Assembly: GCA_030142905.1 (NCBI GenBank)
Contig: JASJOG010000160.1
Coordinates: 186,001-250,000 of the forward strand
Length of the DNA stretch: 64,000 nucleotides
DNA from: Heliopora coerulea
Taxonomy: Eukaryota > Cnidaria > Anthozoa > Scleralcyonacea > Helioporidae
Direction of reading: 5' to 3'
Below, piece after piece: positions 52,099 to 64,000 of the stretch (its first letter is position 1; each line of letters starts with the position of its first letter). The position numbers and the translations under genes were made by a program. A model generated the notes under the pieces. It ran no database searches. It was not told the origin of the DNA and worked only from the letters and a program-made list of their open reading frames with translations.

Positions 52099-53089
52099 TC
52101 TTCTGCGGTTCAATTTTATGGAAAGTGTAATCCTGTGATTTTACTAAACCTGTAGATACATGCTTGGATTATTTAGAACAAACTTAATCATTAGGAATTA
52201 ATTTAGCTTTAAATAGCTGTTAGATATTTTTTGTAGTCTTGTTTTAGTTGGCTTCGACAGGTCGCTTCGAAAAAGATTTTGTTAGCTTCCTTAAAGAGTT
52301 GTCTGATGTATTAAATTGGTATTTCTATTTTAATTATGAAAGAACAAAACGCGTTGACAATGTCAACATCAAGGCAGCACCTTTCATCCTAAGAAACAGA
52401 TGACTTGGCTCTTAATGGGATGCCTTAATTTGTTGCGAGATTGCTTAGATTTATAACCAGATCATCACGGCAGGACTTAGGACCGTAGCCAAAGAGGCGA
52501 TATAGGAAGCTAAGTTCTTCATAAAACTTTAATAATGCATTATAGATAATGGATTACTTGTTATCTTAAAACTATGAGTACGCCCAGGAAAAACTTTTGC
52601 CCTGTCTGACATGTGAGGTTGGCCACTGGGCTGTCAAGGCATGGGACCTGGCGTTAATCATGGATAAAGTCTCTTCCCGACTATAGTTTACGGGCTTATA
52701 AAAGTCAGCGTTCAAAGGAACGTTTATTGGCTTGCTTTAACATCATGGCTAGAAAGAACAAAAACATATTTAAATTGCATCCTTTGAGTATCACTTTTAA
52801 TGAAGATCAGTGTATCCTATCTTTCGGCAGTTTTTGCAGATTGTTGTATACAGGAAATCGTCTGACGAGATAGCGCACCGGCTATGTATACTGTATTATG
52901 TACATTTATATACAACCTCGCACAATTGGGTTGCCTTAAAATCTCAGTTTGGTTACCAATTGAGACTATTTAATAAAATTATTGAATGTTTATGTAATAT
53001 CATTTTGAAGTAAACGATCAGGCAACAGATGTAAGAAAAGCTGACCATTAAACAGAGTAAAGGCGGGTGTAGGATTTTAATAGGTGCTC
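52099..53089. other. No gene recognised
   Basis: Single-copy AT-rich sequence with a 67-codon frame at 52810-53013 that lacks features of a gene. Confidence 0.5.
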
Positions 53090-53281
53090 AAGGGCCATTT
53101 ACACGTACGATTTTGCACTTTGCGATTGTCATCCTGGTGTATGAAATAAACTCATTACAGTCTACGCAGCAAGATGTCCACTAATGATTCGCTGTAAATT
53201 GTTCTCGACACTCTCGTCAGGTAAACACATACTCCAAGATGTCAATTGCAAGGCACAAAATCGCACGTGTAAACAGCCCTT
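53090..53281. mobile_element. MITE with CTGTTTACACGTGCGATTTTG ends, copy 2
   Basis: AAGGGCCATTTACACGTACG at the left and CGCACGTGTAAACAGCCCTT at the right are inverted over more than 25 bp. Inner CATCCTGGTGTATGAA matches the copy at 6557-6743. Confidence 0.8.
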
Positions 53282-55139
53282 CAGAATGAGATAATGTATG
53301 CTCTCTAGAAACCTCCGTGCAACGAGTTTGGCCCAAAGTGTGTCAAAAGCATACTTACTTTAATTTTCGGGCATAAATCTTGGTGATGATGGAGATAGGG
53401 GCCCAGCTGCTAGGCTGCACTGGTATGCTATAATTGTTGACGAAGGAGAGGCGACATATCTCAACATGCAAAAGCGAAATGATGGTATTGGCACTCAATA
53501 CCATGAAGATAACAAACTCAAGAAAAAAAATACATTGCTTTTGAAAGTCCTCTACAGGCCATTCCCTGCTTTCAAAAATACTACAATTTTAGGCAATTGA
53601 CAAGCATCAAATCAATGACCAGGCGCTGGATTCGATTTCAGTCCAATAACCGAGTGACCTATACTAAGGCAAAATTTGAGCCGAGCTGACTCATTTCATC
53701 AAGATCTTCCCATAGCCGTAAAATACAGAACAGGAGAAATTCGAAAGCAGATTTGGTTTGGTATGGCTACAGGAATAGCCCTGCGTTTTTTAGATAGTGT
53801 GTAAAGTCCCTAGAAAGATTTTCGTGACTAGACTGAACTGCCTGTTAGGGGCTAATTATGCGAGCCGAGCTAACTTTAATAACTGGGTTAACCTAGGAAT
53901 CAGCCGAGTTTTACGTTGTCATTCTCCATTCTACAAAACCATCAGTTAGTACTGGAGCAGTTTCAGCCTGATTGTAAGAATGCATGTTCCTATTAAGATT
54001 AAAATAGACCTGCATGTGACCTAATTCACATATGTAATAATATCACCTTCGTAGTTTCTTATAATGTCCACGCTAATGCAGATTAAAGTGTTCCCAGTGA
54101 GGAGATGAGTTGGGCCAATCAAGTTCATCACTTCTTCAATAAACAACACGTCGTAGAGTGAATTAATGGACATAGTCGACCATAGGTTATCAGTTCATCA
54201 TATACAACGGAAATTGAATTAAGAAAAATGCTATCGAAGTTATTTAGGGAAAGGCAAAAAGGCTCTAAATGTTCTGTTTTATAGTACAGTTTCCTACGAT
54301 CAAATTATTCTCTGTTTCTCGCCGTTGTTAAAAATGTAGAGGAACAGTTGTTTAATAAAATGTTTAAAGTACTCTATCCAGTTGTGTTTTATGTTTAGCA
54401 CTCCGTCTGGTTATAAATGATGTCTAAAAGCCTGTCAAACCGAGAAAGTCTTACATGATAAGACTTTATTTCTGAACGTGAAAAGAAAGATCGAATTTCA
54501 AGTCAACTTGTTCTGCATGAATTGATCACCAAAGGTTAGCACAGATATTTCTGATATATCAACACTCTTTTCCTTAGCCCACCTTGACTGATAAATCATA
54601 GCCTTATCATTCATCATGCAGTATATGTCTAAATGCCAAATGCTTTAAATTGATTCATTAAAAGGGTTTTTTAGTTACGACAAAAATTGTTGATCCTAAA
54701 AATCGCGTGACAGGCAAGTAAGAAATTTTCCTAAGATCAATTCTTGTTTGCAAAATTTTCTAAGCTCTTTTCAAAAGATCAAACATTTAAGGCTTCAACG
54801 TAAAGAAGTTTCGAGCGGTGGAATGGGTACCTGGATCAATTTGTCTTCCTCACTTCTTGACATTTACGTCAAGTAGCTAATGATTTTAGTTTCTACGGAG
54901 CCTTGGTGGTAGGCGTGCCATGCTCCCGAAACATTTGCCACAGTGTAAACCTGCTTATCTGCTTCTCACAACGAATGTTCAGATATTCCTGTTGATAACT
55001 TATGCCTCTGATCACGGTGTACACTTGACGGATTCCCTAAGATAAACTCGACACGCAAGATTTCAGACAGGACGATATAATCAATACGAGTGGTTATAAC
55101 AAAAACTGAATGGTTTGTAGGGTCCGCGGCTGACTTTTA
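53282..55139. other. Upstream region of the bHLH gene
   Basis: No frame or known repeat of note, apart from a tRNA-like scrap at about 53628-53680 (minus). It probably contains the promoter and enhancers of the gene at 55140. GATATAAT at 55072-55079 is a possible but unproven TATA-like word. Confidence 0.4.
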
Positions 55140-55538
55140 ATGCTCTTTGCTGGAATGGACGAAACAGAGAAACCATTGCAAGATGTACAAAAACCGCGCT
55201 TAAAATCACAGCGCAAAAGCACGTATTCCAGACGAATGAGCGCCAACCAAAAAGAACGACGCAGGACCCAGAACATAAACATTGCCTTTGCAGAGCTGCG
55301 TAGATGTATCCCAAACGTACCACAAGATACAAAGTTATCCAAAATACGAACGCTTCGTTTAGCGACAAGCTATATTGGATACCTGCAAGAAGTACTACAG
55401 TCAGAGCAACGGAGAGAAACGAACGATACGCCGTCTCTGTCAAGGACATCAAGAACGGTCAATTTTCGCTCAAGTATGAATTACAAGACTTCGATTCGTT
55501 CCGTCAAGGTGAGATACGTTAAAGATCAATTAGACTAA
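55140..55538 (+). CDS. Hand/Twist-type bHLH transcription factor
   Basis: The frame has 132 codons. Residues 33-46 form the basic region ([14 protein letters not shown]) and residues about 46-58 helix 1 ([13 protein letters not shown]). After the loop, residues 66-86 form helix 2 ([17 protein letters not shown]). The KERRRTQ basic region, the CIPNVP loop entry and [17 protein letters not shown] are closest to Hand proteins among the bHLH classes I know, with Twist and Ptf1a/Fer relatives next. Such proteins bind E-boxes as heterodimers with class A bHLH partners and specify mesodermal or neural cell types in animals. Two in-frame ATGs (55140, 55155) could start it. An AATAAA lies at 55862-55867, so a single coding exon with about 0.3 kb of 3' UTR is plausible. 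Confidence 0.85.
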   Translation: MLFAGMDETEKPLQDVQKPRLKSQRKSTYSRRMSANQKERRRTQNINIAFAELRRCIPNVPQDTKLSKIRTLRLATSYIGYLQEVLQSEQRRETNDTPSLSRTSRTVNFRSSMNYKTSIRSVKVRYVKDQLD

Positions 55539-55861
55539 CTATAATGTTTACTTTAATCGTGATCATGCGAGCAAAAGGCGTCCTAAGTAACAGTGTCGAA
55601 TAACTCGCAACTTGCATTTGAATGCCATGGCCGACAGCGATGTATTTCGTTATAAACCTACTCTGGATTTCTTAATGTCATCAAACAAACATGTTACGCA
55701 TATAGGCCTCAGCTATGAACGGAAGGGTTAATGTGGATCACCATACGTCGTAACTTTGTCAAACATTTCCAATCCCGGATTCAGGTTCAACCAACGTTTA
55801 TTGATTGCATGTTGGACACAGAGCATTATCGCAAAATCTCTGTGTAAATTAAGGAACTGGA

Positions 55862-55867
55862 AATAAA
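55862..55867 (+). terminator. Poly(A) signal of the bHLH gene
   Basis: AATAAA, 324 bases past the stop, the first such hexamer downstream in this AT-rich strand. Confidence 0.5.
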
Positions 55868-58060
55868 ACTCCAAATTACTGAATATTTTGATTGTGTTTC
55901 CTTTGCTGTTTTGTTAAAAAGTCAAAAAGAGTTCCAACGCAAATTGCATTAATCATGACATTTAACTAATACAGAGGTTGGGCGCACAATTAGTTGTTAA
56001 TCGTTTGACGTTTTCACTGAAATATTTTATTCGTTGATTATTATTTTGTCTGAAATCTCAAGCGATAGTTGCTGTATCTTAACATTTTGTTGAGAAAATA
56101 TGTTTCATCGTGTCAAGATTGAATTCATGTTTCCGAAATCTTGTCAGTGCTTTCTTCTGCGTTCCTGTGGTATGCCTCATGTATTACGCTAGTTCAATAA
56201 ATCTATACAGTCGTCTTCAGTATTTTGACTTGGAATGGACTTTCAAAGCTAGGCTTAGGCAAGCTCTGCCAAGTTCTTTATCAAATGTTCTAGGAAAACA
56301 CAAAGATTATTTCCCATGAGTCTTTCCTTTTTACGATGAGAAGATAGAAATAATTTGAGTACATGACTTTTAATGAGACAAGCATATGAAATAAGCACCA
56401 GAAAAATCCTATGAGTGTACCCCAGAGTAAATCAAGCGAAAGAGCTGGATAAAAGGATGTGTGCTTTCCCATGCTTGGCGCTAGCTTACATTTATTTTGA
56501 TATCCATAGTTTAGTTTCCTCTCAGGATGCATGGCTATGTCTTTGTTAATATTGGCGTTGTTTCTTTCCGGAAATTCTTGTGATCACCCAAATCCCACTT
56601 GAAGCCTTTGGGAAAGTCTCTGGAAGTTTTAACTTGCCTCTTGTTTGGCATTGACTTGGCTCCTCTCATATACCGAACTGGAATGAGTTTAATTAAGCAG
56701 ATTCAAAATTTCTTTAACTTTTGGTCTTGTTACGCTGCTAAATTAAGTCATCGGAATTAGTTCTCGTGCATACCATATTCCTCGGAGGAAATGGACGACT
56801 GCTTTGGCCAAAAGCACACAGTTCGGACAAGCGGTGGAACTGAGATTTTAATTTGTGTCAGCTTGGAAGTGAAACACACGGTAATGCAAGTTTCCCACCA
56901 AAGACGTGTGGTCTCGTCTCGTCAAGGCTTAGGCTTTGGGCAAAGGCCACGCTCGATAGGGACCAATCCAGTTCGGCATGGTTGAATGTTTCTGCTCAAG
57001 CACGTTCTTTCTCTTTAAAGAAACGAACTCAATTTAGCTGTTCTATTAGTAAGAAATAGGTTTCTATTCGATCAAATGCTACGTCTGAATTGACAGCGAG
57101 AGGAAAAAGTCTTGAAAAAAACGTCAAGGAAATGACGATGTGTTACCGTCGCATTCTATGGACTTCAAATGCGATTGATTGCGTTCATGTAGTTCACTGT
57201 AACATGTTCGGTTTAGTACAATAATGTAACAACACTCTTTCTAATTTAGAATGTTATTTGACGAAAGTTTTCAAACAATGTAGACAGTAAACAGACGGAA
57301 ATAGTAAGGTGTGTTATCTTATCCGCGTCTCAGCTGGCCCATCGCCATAGCAAAGTAGACAATTTGGAATTTTTTCATAGTTAAAATTAACTATTGTTAA
57401 ATTCATAACTACAGCAGAAGACATGAACAAGTTGATGAGTATTTAAATCACACCTGGGAAATTTTAAACAAAAAACAGACAAAATATTAGTACGTTTTAA
57501 GTCTTGCATTTCAGTTGATGATTTGTGATAGCATTGCGGATGATTTGGAGTTTTTAAAACACCAAGCATGCTTAAAACGCGTCTTAAATGCATCTATACA
57601 ATACTTCAGAGACAATATCTGGATATACTGAAATATTGCTTGGAGAATGTCTGCCCAAAGAGATAAAATACTTCACCTGCTTTCATCATAATTAAAAATA
57701 CATATAGAAATTCATCAAGTTGTTATGCTGTTTACCAAGTTGTTACGCCAAGACGCTCCTTCAAAATATCGGCTAGTCATATGGCAGTTTTAACCGTCTT
57801 TGCAATGACAAACAAACTAGCGTAAGTAGCTAAGCCGGAGACATTTTCGGACCTTTAAGGGAAACCGACTCAATTTTGTCACATTCCAAGCTAAACCTGG
57901 TTAGCGGGCACTTACTGTGAAGTTCTGTAAACGAAGTCAATTATACTAAAAACGATGGATACGATTGTTTTGAATGAACATGAATATTTAACGTTTACTA
58001 TCTAGAAATAGTAATAATTTCATGTCTTGATCTTACGTATCTTTAATGACGTTTTCGAGA
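55868..58060. other. No gene recognised
   Basis: Only short frames. 56791-57059 has overlapping + frames without a domain. No RNA gene was seen. Confidence 0.5.
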
Positions 58061-58195
58061 ATGTTCAGGACAGTTCCCTTCATGTATAAATAAACCTTTT
58101 AACTGAAGAAGACCGAATGGTCGAAACGTTTTAAGTTTCTACTAAAGGACCAGTTAGAAGTTGTCTGCCTTTTCATCTTATCAATTCGACTTATA

Positions 58196-58199
<4 letters not shown>
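58061..58199 (+). mobile_element. PLE 3' end relic
   Basis: The segment carries a hammerhead motif (next feature) followed by about 60 bases ending at a TA microsatellite. This matches the order ribozyme then 3' terminus seen in PLE-A and PLE-C. No coding sequence is attached. Confidence 0.55.
58097..58136 (+). ncRNA. Hammerhead ribozyme motif
   Basis: CTGAAGA (58103-58109), a clean stem II (GACC-GAAT-GGTC with GNRA-like loop), GAAAC (58123-58127) and GTT follow in order, with self-complementary ACGT. TTAA (58099-58102) pairs with TTAA (58131-58134) as stem I. All core bases are present, and the cut is expected after 58130. Confidence 0.75.

Positions 58200-58237
<38 letters not shown>
58200..58237. 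repeat. (TA)n microsatellite
   Basis: Nineteen TA units with no interruption, directly after a PLE 3' end relic. Confidence 0.92.
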
Positions 58238-58240
<3 letters not shown>

Positions 58241-58704
58241 TGTCAAGAGACTTGTTTTCATCAAAGTTCTAACTCAATAATGTTACAGTTTTACGTGGTA
58301 CATGTACATGTATACACTTATGTATATATGTCCATATATGAAGATAAATATAAGACTTCCATGGAATTCTTATATCGTTGCATAGAATCCTTCCTTAAAA
58401 TTGAAGTTCTTTTGAAAATGTACATTCTTTTTGAACAGCCAAAAGTGGTTCTTTCTAAGCCAAATTATACGTATAAAATGTATAATTTTACGTATATAAT
58501 GTGGAAACAGCTGGGAAATAAATATGTTTCACCGCCCGTTCCTTTTTCTTAAGTGGATCGGAAATTCATAATTGCGCATATGTCTACAAATATCTTAAGA
58601 AGGAAATTAATTTAAGTTAAATGTATTCAAGTTCTTAAGTTATTCCGCGCCAGTTCTTCACACATTAGTTTACTGAAATAGCTTGGCAAAATTTGTGAAA
58701 AAAT

Positions 58705-59140
58705 TTAATATGCTAAACACGATTTAATATAAAGCTTAACGTTGCTTAGTCCGACTGAGAGGGTCGAATTATAAAACACGAAATTTATTTTAGTTATGTG
58801 GTTGCTTTGGTGGCTGAGTTGACTTGGGGATACGTTTTTATAAACATCTGGCATTACACTGGAATGTTCACTTTGCGTCCTTGTTATTATGCTAACTCTA
58901 AGGACATTCATCGTAGGACTAAATATTGAAGTTGACGCGATATTTCCTTTATAATGTAACGACATTTTTGGAGAGATTGATTTGTTACGGTCATTACTTT
59001 GAATACTACCTTCATACCCGCTTAATGCCGTCCAAGCATTTTGCGCGACCGGTAAGGAAACTGTTGCTGATGCTACCGTCTGTGCCTGGAGGGACTGAAA
59101 AGAACTGAAGCGTTTTGTTATCAAGTTGATTTTGATTAAT
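58705..59140 (-). CDS. Possible internal or terminal exon, unknown product
   Basis: On the minus strand an acceptor-like TTATTTTTCAG ends at about 59141. It is followed by an open frame of about 140 codons, rich in Ser, Thr and Asn (SLQAQTVASATVSLPVAQN, SVMPDVYKNVSPSQLSHQS). No transmembrane segment or known domain is visible. The composition fits an extracellular or cytoplasmic linker. The frame has no ATG near its start, which fits an exon better than a single-exon gene. It may equally be a chance open frame. Confidence 0.25.
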
Positions 59141-61084
59141 CTGAAAAATAAGTCCTAAATAATCCGTGTTGCTTTGATAGAGTTTTTCAAATTTTCAAAT
59201 TCTTCGAAGTATTTGATTCATTACAAAAGAAGGTAAGAGGCTGATCTTAAAAGGCCAAGATTGAGAAAAGAAAATGTTGACAATCACACTGAAAAATTTC
59301 AAATTCCTCAAAGTTAACTGGGACGACGACGGCAATAATAAACAATCTAAATTTTAGTACTTAAAAGATGTCACAGATCGTTCATGTCGTGTTGGTGACT
59401 TCATGTACAGTTTAACGTTTCTTCTTCCAACAAAAGTTCCAACGTTTCAAAGAGGATGCTGTTAAATGGTCTGATCTTAAACTTATGTAACAGCTTTCGC
59501 TACTTGATGAGTTAACGTCGTCCGAAATACTTGGAAAATGCTGAGGGAAACTTTCATGTCTGTTGAACAAAAAAGTTACTTAGGTTATTCTTGGGACTAA
59601 AAATTTATCCGCTGTTTTTGTTTTGGATGGAAAATTCGATTTCTTTCTCGAAATGCAGGTATTTTCCGCACTATTTGTTTTGGCTGGTGACCACATTTTT
59701 CCCACTGGTCCAATAATCTTATTAACTTACGCCGTCTTGGAGATATGTTTCAGTTCGATCCTACCCGAAATTGGATCCATTCGCACTCAAGCATGTAATC
59801 CGTTTAGTGGAAACTTTCGCTTGCAGGCCATGCTAAAGCACAATAAAAGACGCTGCTCCATCTGATAATTGCGCAATGACTTCATGGAATAAATACCAAG
59901 GACTTCCCACCATAAACTCGAACTTTCTATGCCAGCAAGGCAAATACAGTTGGAATTACTATACTTCAAGACAAGTTCACAGAAGAGAAATAAGTGCAGA
60001 CATCAGCGCAAATGAAAAATAAATGTAATTAATGTAAAACGACTTCTCATTAAGAGCCAGAGGTTGTTTGAATAATATCATATTGTGAATAAGTAGGTGT
60101 CTATGTGCATATACATATACTCCATTACTGAAGTTATATGTGTGCGAAACTCTTAGCAAGTAAAAAGAGAATATTTTATTATTTTATTATGTCGACAACT
60201 CTGAAGTTGTCTGATGAACGTCAAGAGTCGCGAAATTTCGAGCATGTCGAGTAATAACGACTAACTCTTACTTTACTTTCTGCATCGTTCAGTCATTCAA
60301 GATAAAGAGAACTCTTTGAGACGTCAATGTCCTCCTCTATAACTATAATATACTTGTATATATATTAAATATATACATACATATTATTCGGCTAAAACTC
60401 TTTTAAAAATCTTAAATAAAATCTATGTTTCGGGGCACTGCCCCTTTGTAATTGCGATACAGAAATGATTCTGAAAAATAATAGAAAAATATTGGTTGTA
60501 GTTTATCGGGAAAGCCTCGGCAAATAACGTCTCGATCTAACATGCAGTGTTTCATAATTGGTTAGATAAGGTTTCTTTTCATCACGTATCATTTGCTTCA
60601 TTGTCATGAAACTTCAGACTGTTCAACTGTAACAATATCTAATTAAAACGAATAGTAGGTAATATTTAGTCAACAGTTCCTAGTTTTACTTTTGAAGTGT
60701 TATCGATCATGCTTACATAAACATCAGCATAAGCGGTACTCTTGTTGTCAAAGCTCTTGATTTATATACATAATTCGTTTGTATTCAAACATATGTTTGG
60801 CCAATTTTTACGTCTCGCCATCAGTGCTGAGGTTAAAGTATCAATAAATTAATGGGCGACATGTTTGTTATTTTTATCCGAAATGGCTATTTTTTTAGCT
60901 TTGATAAATTCTGATGCTCGCTAAGATAAAGTGTGCAATACTTCCACAGATGCCCTTCATGTGAATTTTTATCTTGCACGCGATAAACAATAAGACATAA
61001 TAATTTTGATTTACTTGCTCCTCAGGGGCCGTAATGTGAAAAACAGTCAACGCTGTTTATGATACCTTTGGTGAGCTCGCAGTA
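59141..61084. other. No gene recognised
   Basis: AT-rich sequence with short frames. A hammerhead-like arrangement at about 60192-60240 is discussed as a finding. TATATATTAAATATATACATACATA near 60356-60380 is low-complexity. Confidence 0.45.
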
Positions 61085-61290
61085 AGGTGGTAGTCACACG
61101 TCTCTCACTGCTTTGATTAAGTTTCGATTCCGGCTCCATAAAGCTGTCTGATTAAAGTTGACTTGAGTTGGTCACATGTGAGAAAAGTGTTGTCCTTCTG
61201 GTTGGACTCTACCAAGAGCACTAGATTTTCTCCAGGTGCTCTAGTTTCTTCTTGTAGTAACACTGGACCCGTTAGGGGTGGTCTTGTTTA
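61085..61290 (+). repeat. SINE-like repeat
   Basis: A decayed tRNA-like start (GGTAGTCACACGTCTC, GTTTCGATTCCGG) is followed by GTCACATGTGAGAAAAGTG, a GGACTCTACCAAGAGCAC segment and TAACACTGGACCCGTTAGG. The order of tRNA-like head and conserved tail suggests a SINE. Only one copy lies in this window, so the call is weak. Confidence 0.35.
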
Positions 61291-61318
61291 GTTATATATA
61301 ATGAAGCTATCCAGTATT

Positions 61319-61495
61319 CAGGGACGGCGGAGCGGAATTACGAGTGGGGGAGGGGCTTGAGATAAAAATACAGCATTTTGTATGCTTCTCTGGGAAATTG
61401 CAGAAGTGTTTTAAAGCGTAGTTGTTTCAACATTACATTTGGAAAAAAGTGGGGGGCTACAGCCCCTGCAGCCCCCCCCGGCTCCGCCGTCCCTG
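61319..61495. mobile_element. MITE with CAGGGACGGCGGAGC ends
   Basis: CAGGGACGGCGGAGC is mirrored exactly by GCTCCGCCGTCCCTG. GTATT flanks both sides (61314-61318 and 61496-61500). The interior has GGGGGGCTACAGCCCCTGCA near the right end. Non-coding. Confidence 0.8.
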
Positions 61496-62749
61496 GTATT
61501 AATAAACATATTTGCTTACACATTTACACAGTGCCGTTTAGCTCTGTTTCCAAGGGCGACAATCGCTTCCTAAAAGTGGGGGGGACGGAGCCGGCCAAGT
61601 GATGTGGAAGCATTCCCTCTGAAAGTTGGGGTTTTTTTAATTTAATGTTTATGAAATGCCATTTCCGGCATCCTGAGATTGTTTCTTTGGAACAACATTT
61701 ATATCTTATTCATAGGTCTCAAGTTTGGATGGGCTTGATGCTGGTCACCAGAAAGACAACTCGCGCCTTTGGCACGAGGCTCTAGGGGGGTCCGGGGGCA
61801 TGCTCCCTCGGAAAATTTTCAAAATTAGGCTCTCTGAAAAGCCATTTCCTGCATTTTGAGACCATTTTGAAGAAAAATTGAATGATTTTCTTTGACCATG
61901 TTACCCCCTCACTTAGACTCAAAAATGCACTCCTCTGCACTTCACTTTGTACTTTTTGGAAATTTAAGCTTAATCTGTACATCTACACTGATATGCCACA
62001 CCACACATCTCAGTTGCAACAGATTCAACTGATTTTGTTCTCTGGGTTTGACGTATTATTATCATTGCCTAACTTACAGAAGTATTCTTTAGCAAATTGC
62101 GAAACTCGCACTGTTCAAAGTCCCCATGAATCTCCGCGGTCGCTTGCGCATGAGTTTCTTGCAAGCGACTGTGGACGAGTCAGCAATATGATCTCAAGCA
62201 GTCTGTGTGCGCGATATCAAAGAAATGGATTGTAAACATGTCTGGGATGTCACAGAATGCGTTTAACGGTGTTGCAAGTCCCATTGTCAAATCGTAGCTT
62301 ATATTCGTGTTCCAAAACCCATTTTAAAAATTTCACTACACGGAAGACAGAAATACAGCAAATCAATGCCAATGCGGGTTTTTATGCTAGCCTGGCGGGT
62401 CGGCGGGTTTGGATGTCCAAATGCGGGTCTGACCCACCAGATGCGGGTCACTTGGGACCTATGCTTATTTTTCAATCTAAACGAAGCCATGCATTTCCTC
62501 CAAACAGCAATAAAGACGTTACAGTATGACTAAACAAAGTATTTTTGATTGTTTACAAAATGGCGTCCAAAGAAGAACGATCGGACTGTAAAATAACTTG
62601 ACAAATTTTCATAATTTGTCATGTATTCGAACCAACAATACCTAGGTAAGAATTGGGGCTGAAAAAGGTTATATCGGAAAATCGTAAAGGTAAACATGGA
62701 ACCATAAGCACCGAGGGAACAGAAATTAGGCTTCAGTTGTCATGAACTT
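61496..62749. other. MITE scraps, no gene
   Basis: GTGGGGGGGACGGAGCC (61576) repeats an end of the preceding MITE. 61741-61880 (GGGGGCATGCTCCCTCGG) resembles another MITE. At 62390-62450 GCGGGTC-type words recur. No supported frame. Confidence 0.4.
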
Positions 62750-62830
62750 TGCAAAAAGTGGGGGGGATAATTATATATGTATCCCCCTCTGTTCAAAAAG
62801 TGGGGGGGATATGTCCCCCGATCCCCCCCA
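62750..62830. repeat. G/C-run repeat
   Basis: AAAAAGTGGGGGGGAT occurs twice (about 62755 and 62798), separated by TATCCCCCT, and the block ends in CCCCCGATCCCCCCC. This gives several potential G-quadruplex or hairpin folds; probably a MITE end. Confidence 0.6.
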
Positions 62831-64000
62831 GGATTTACGTCCTTGTCTGTTTCACAGTATTTTTCAGTTACTTTATCGCTGATGTCCACGACGGAGGTTG
62901 CAAGATTCTGTTAACCTAATTGTTAAAAATCTTTTACCATTTTTGATGCTAAGTTGCAGTCCCTATATAGGATCCACACTGGGCAAGGAGCTGGCGGTTG
63001 GTCCTGCTTTTTGACCCAGTCAAAAAATAAACAGTAATTTAAAAATTTCTTTCTATCGTTCACTTCTTTGTCAGGGGCATGATGATAAAGGCTACTATGT
63101 TTTTTTATACGAAGTTTTGAGTCGAGCTTTTAAATGTGTTGAGTCACCAATTTATCTGTCAGTTGCTATTTGGGTGGTTTAACTTCTTGGAACTTTTCTG
63201 TACTTTTCCCTACCCTATACACAGCACACACCGTTTGGGAATAAAAGGCCCACGCAGTAATATTTTGGTCCTAAGTTGAGCAAGGGTACAAGTGTTACCA
63301 CAAGAGCAACAGCTGAACAATGTGAACCAACAAAAGTAATGTTATTTTCATTAACGACGAGTTTTTCTATACAATCGACTTTTTTAACCAAAAGATTTCA
63401 GAAAATGAATGATTTTTAGTCCCAAGAGTAATCCCAACGTCATTCAGAGCATCTTTACCTATTCAGTACATCGTCAATTCACGGATTGTTTACTTCTTAA
63501 TTGAGTTTGATGCCAACCAGGTTGATATTATCTATTTTACAGAATCTTCTTACGTACTATGAAGTTTACTGAGGGTAGAAAAACAAAAATTAGGTTTCCA
63601 ATATGACATTAATGATCTGTGATCTTTCAATTGATAAAATTCTGATTAACCCATCGTGTCCGTCGCCGTTATAGATTGCTTAGGTTACCTTGTGTTTTCA
63701 ACAGGGCAGTTTTGTACTTGCGCGTATATTGTTCATAGTGCTTGTTAACATTATTCGTCCCCAGGGGCGTATGCGGAAAAATGTTTGAGGTGTGAAAATT
63801 CGGGTGTTGCGGACAAAACTCCAAAGAAACTATTGCACCACATTCCTCTGGTCCCAATGAGCATGAGTATACGTTAGTTGACGAGGGATATGATCAGGAA
63901 TTAAATACGCACGACTTAAATTTGATTCAATGACTCAATTTTAAAATACCCTAACGCTCGACATGACAGAAATTTGACTAGTAAAATTGCGCCGATTGCA
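62831..64000. other. No gene recognised
   Basis: AT-rich single-copy sequence with no convincing frame, RNA gene or repeat. Confidence 0.5.

Overview
The window looks like nuclear DNA of a non-bilaterian metazoan, most likely a cnidarian and probably a stony coral. The reasons are an AT-rich eukaryotic sequence with very low gene density, splice-acceptor-bounded exons, and a dense mixture of Penelope-like elements (PLEs), Ty3/Gypsy, CR1/L2-like LINEs, tRNA-derived SINEs and MITEs. There is also a metazoan Hand/Twist-type bHLH gene. The coral assignment is inference from repeat style; nothing here names a species. Non-mobile genes are few: a Hand-like bHLH ORF (55.1-55.5 kb, +), an 85-codon ORF behind a cluster of CRE sites (24.7-25.2 kb, -), and a duplicated terminal exon with conserved poly(A) signal (18.0-18.3 and 36.5-36.8 kb, both -). 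Layout: 0-13 kb is mostly non-coding with microsatellites, a LINE fragment, MITEs and a palindromic SINE pair. 13.2-18.8 kb and 33.6-37.4 kb are diverged direct copies of one segment (degraded LINE plus terminal exon), so each serves as an empty-site reference for insertions in the other. 18.9-20.4 kb is a minus-strand LINE with a (GATA) tail. 27.2-32.4 kb is a full-length, very young Ty3/Gypsy retrotransposon on the minus strand. 37.4-45.9 kb is a nest of palindromic elements. 46-64 kb is sparse sequence with MITEs, minisatellites, the bHLH gene and a PLE relic. The most striking observation concerns PLEs. Three insertions (13.8-16.5, 35.0-35.3 and 41.3-45.9 kb) each consist of two copies fused 5' to 5' as a large palindrome. 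Each is flanked by a 13-bp target-site duplication. Two have hammerhead-ribozyme motifs near both outer ends; the third keeps a full motif on one arm and a truncated one on the other. The two large ones carry GIY-YIG/RT coding sequence in both arms, with a few arm-specific substitutions. In the largest, both arms share the same disabling frameshifts. The 13.8-kb insertion has a paralogous unfilled site at 34.0 kb. This suggests a reproducible insertion product and not a random rearrangement. The Gypsy element works as a self-contained unit: Gag with two zinc knuckles, a CCCAAAA slippery heptamer six bases before the gag stop, and an open pol with protease, RT, RNase H and integrase between LTRs that differ by one base. 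It and the PLE insertions are the youngest-looking DNA in the window; most LINE, SINE and MITE copies are decayed.
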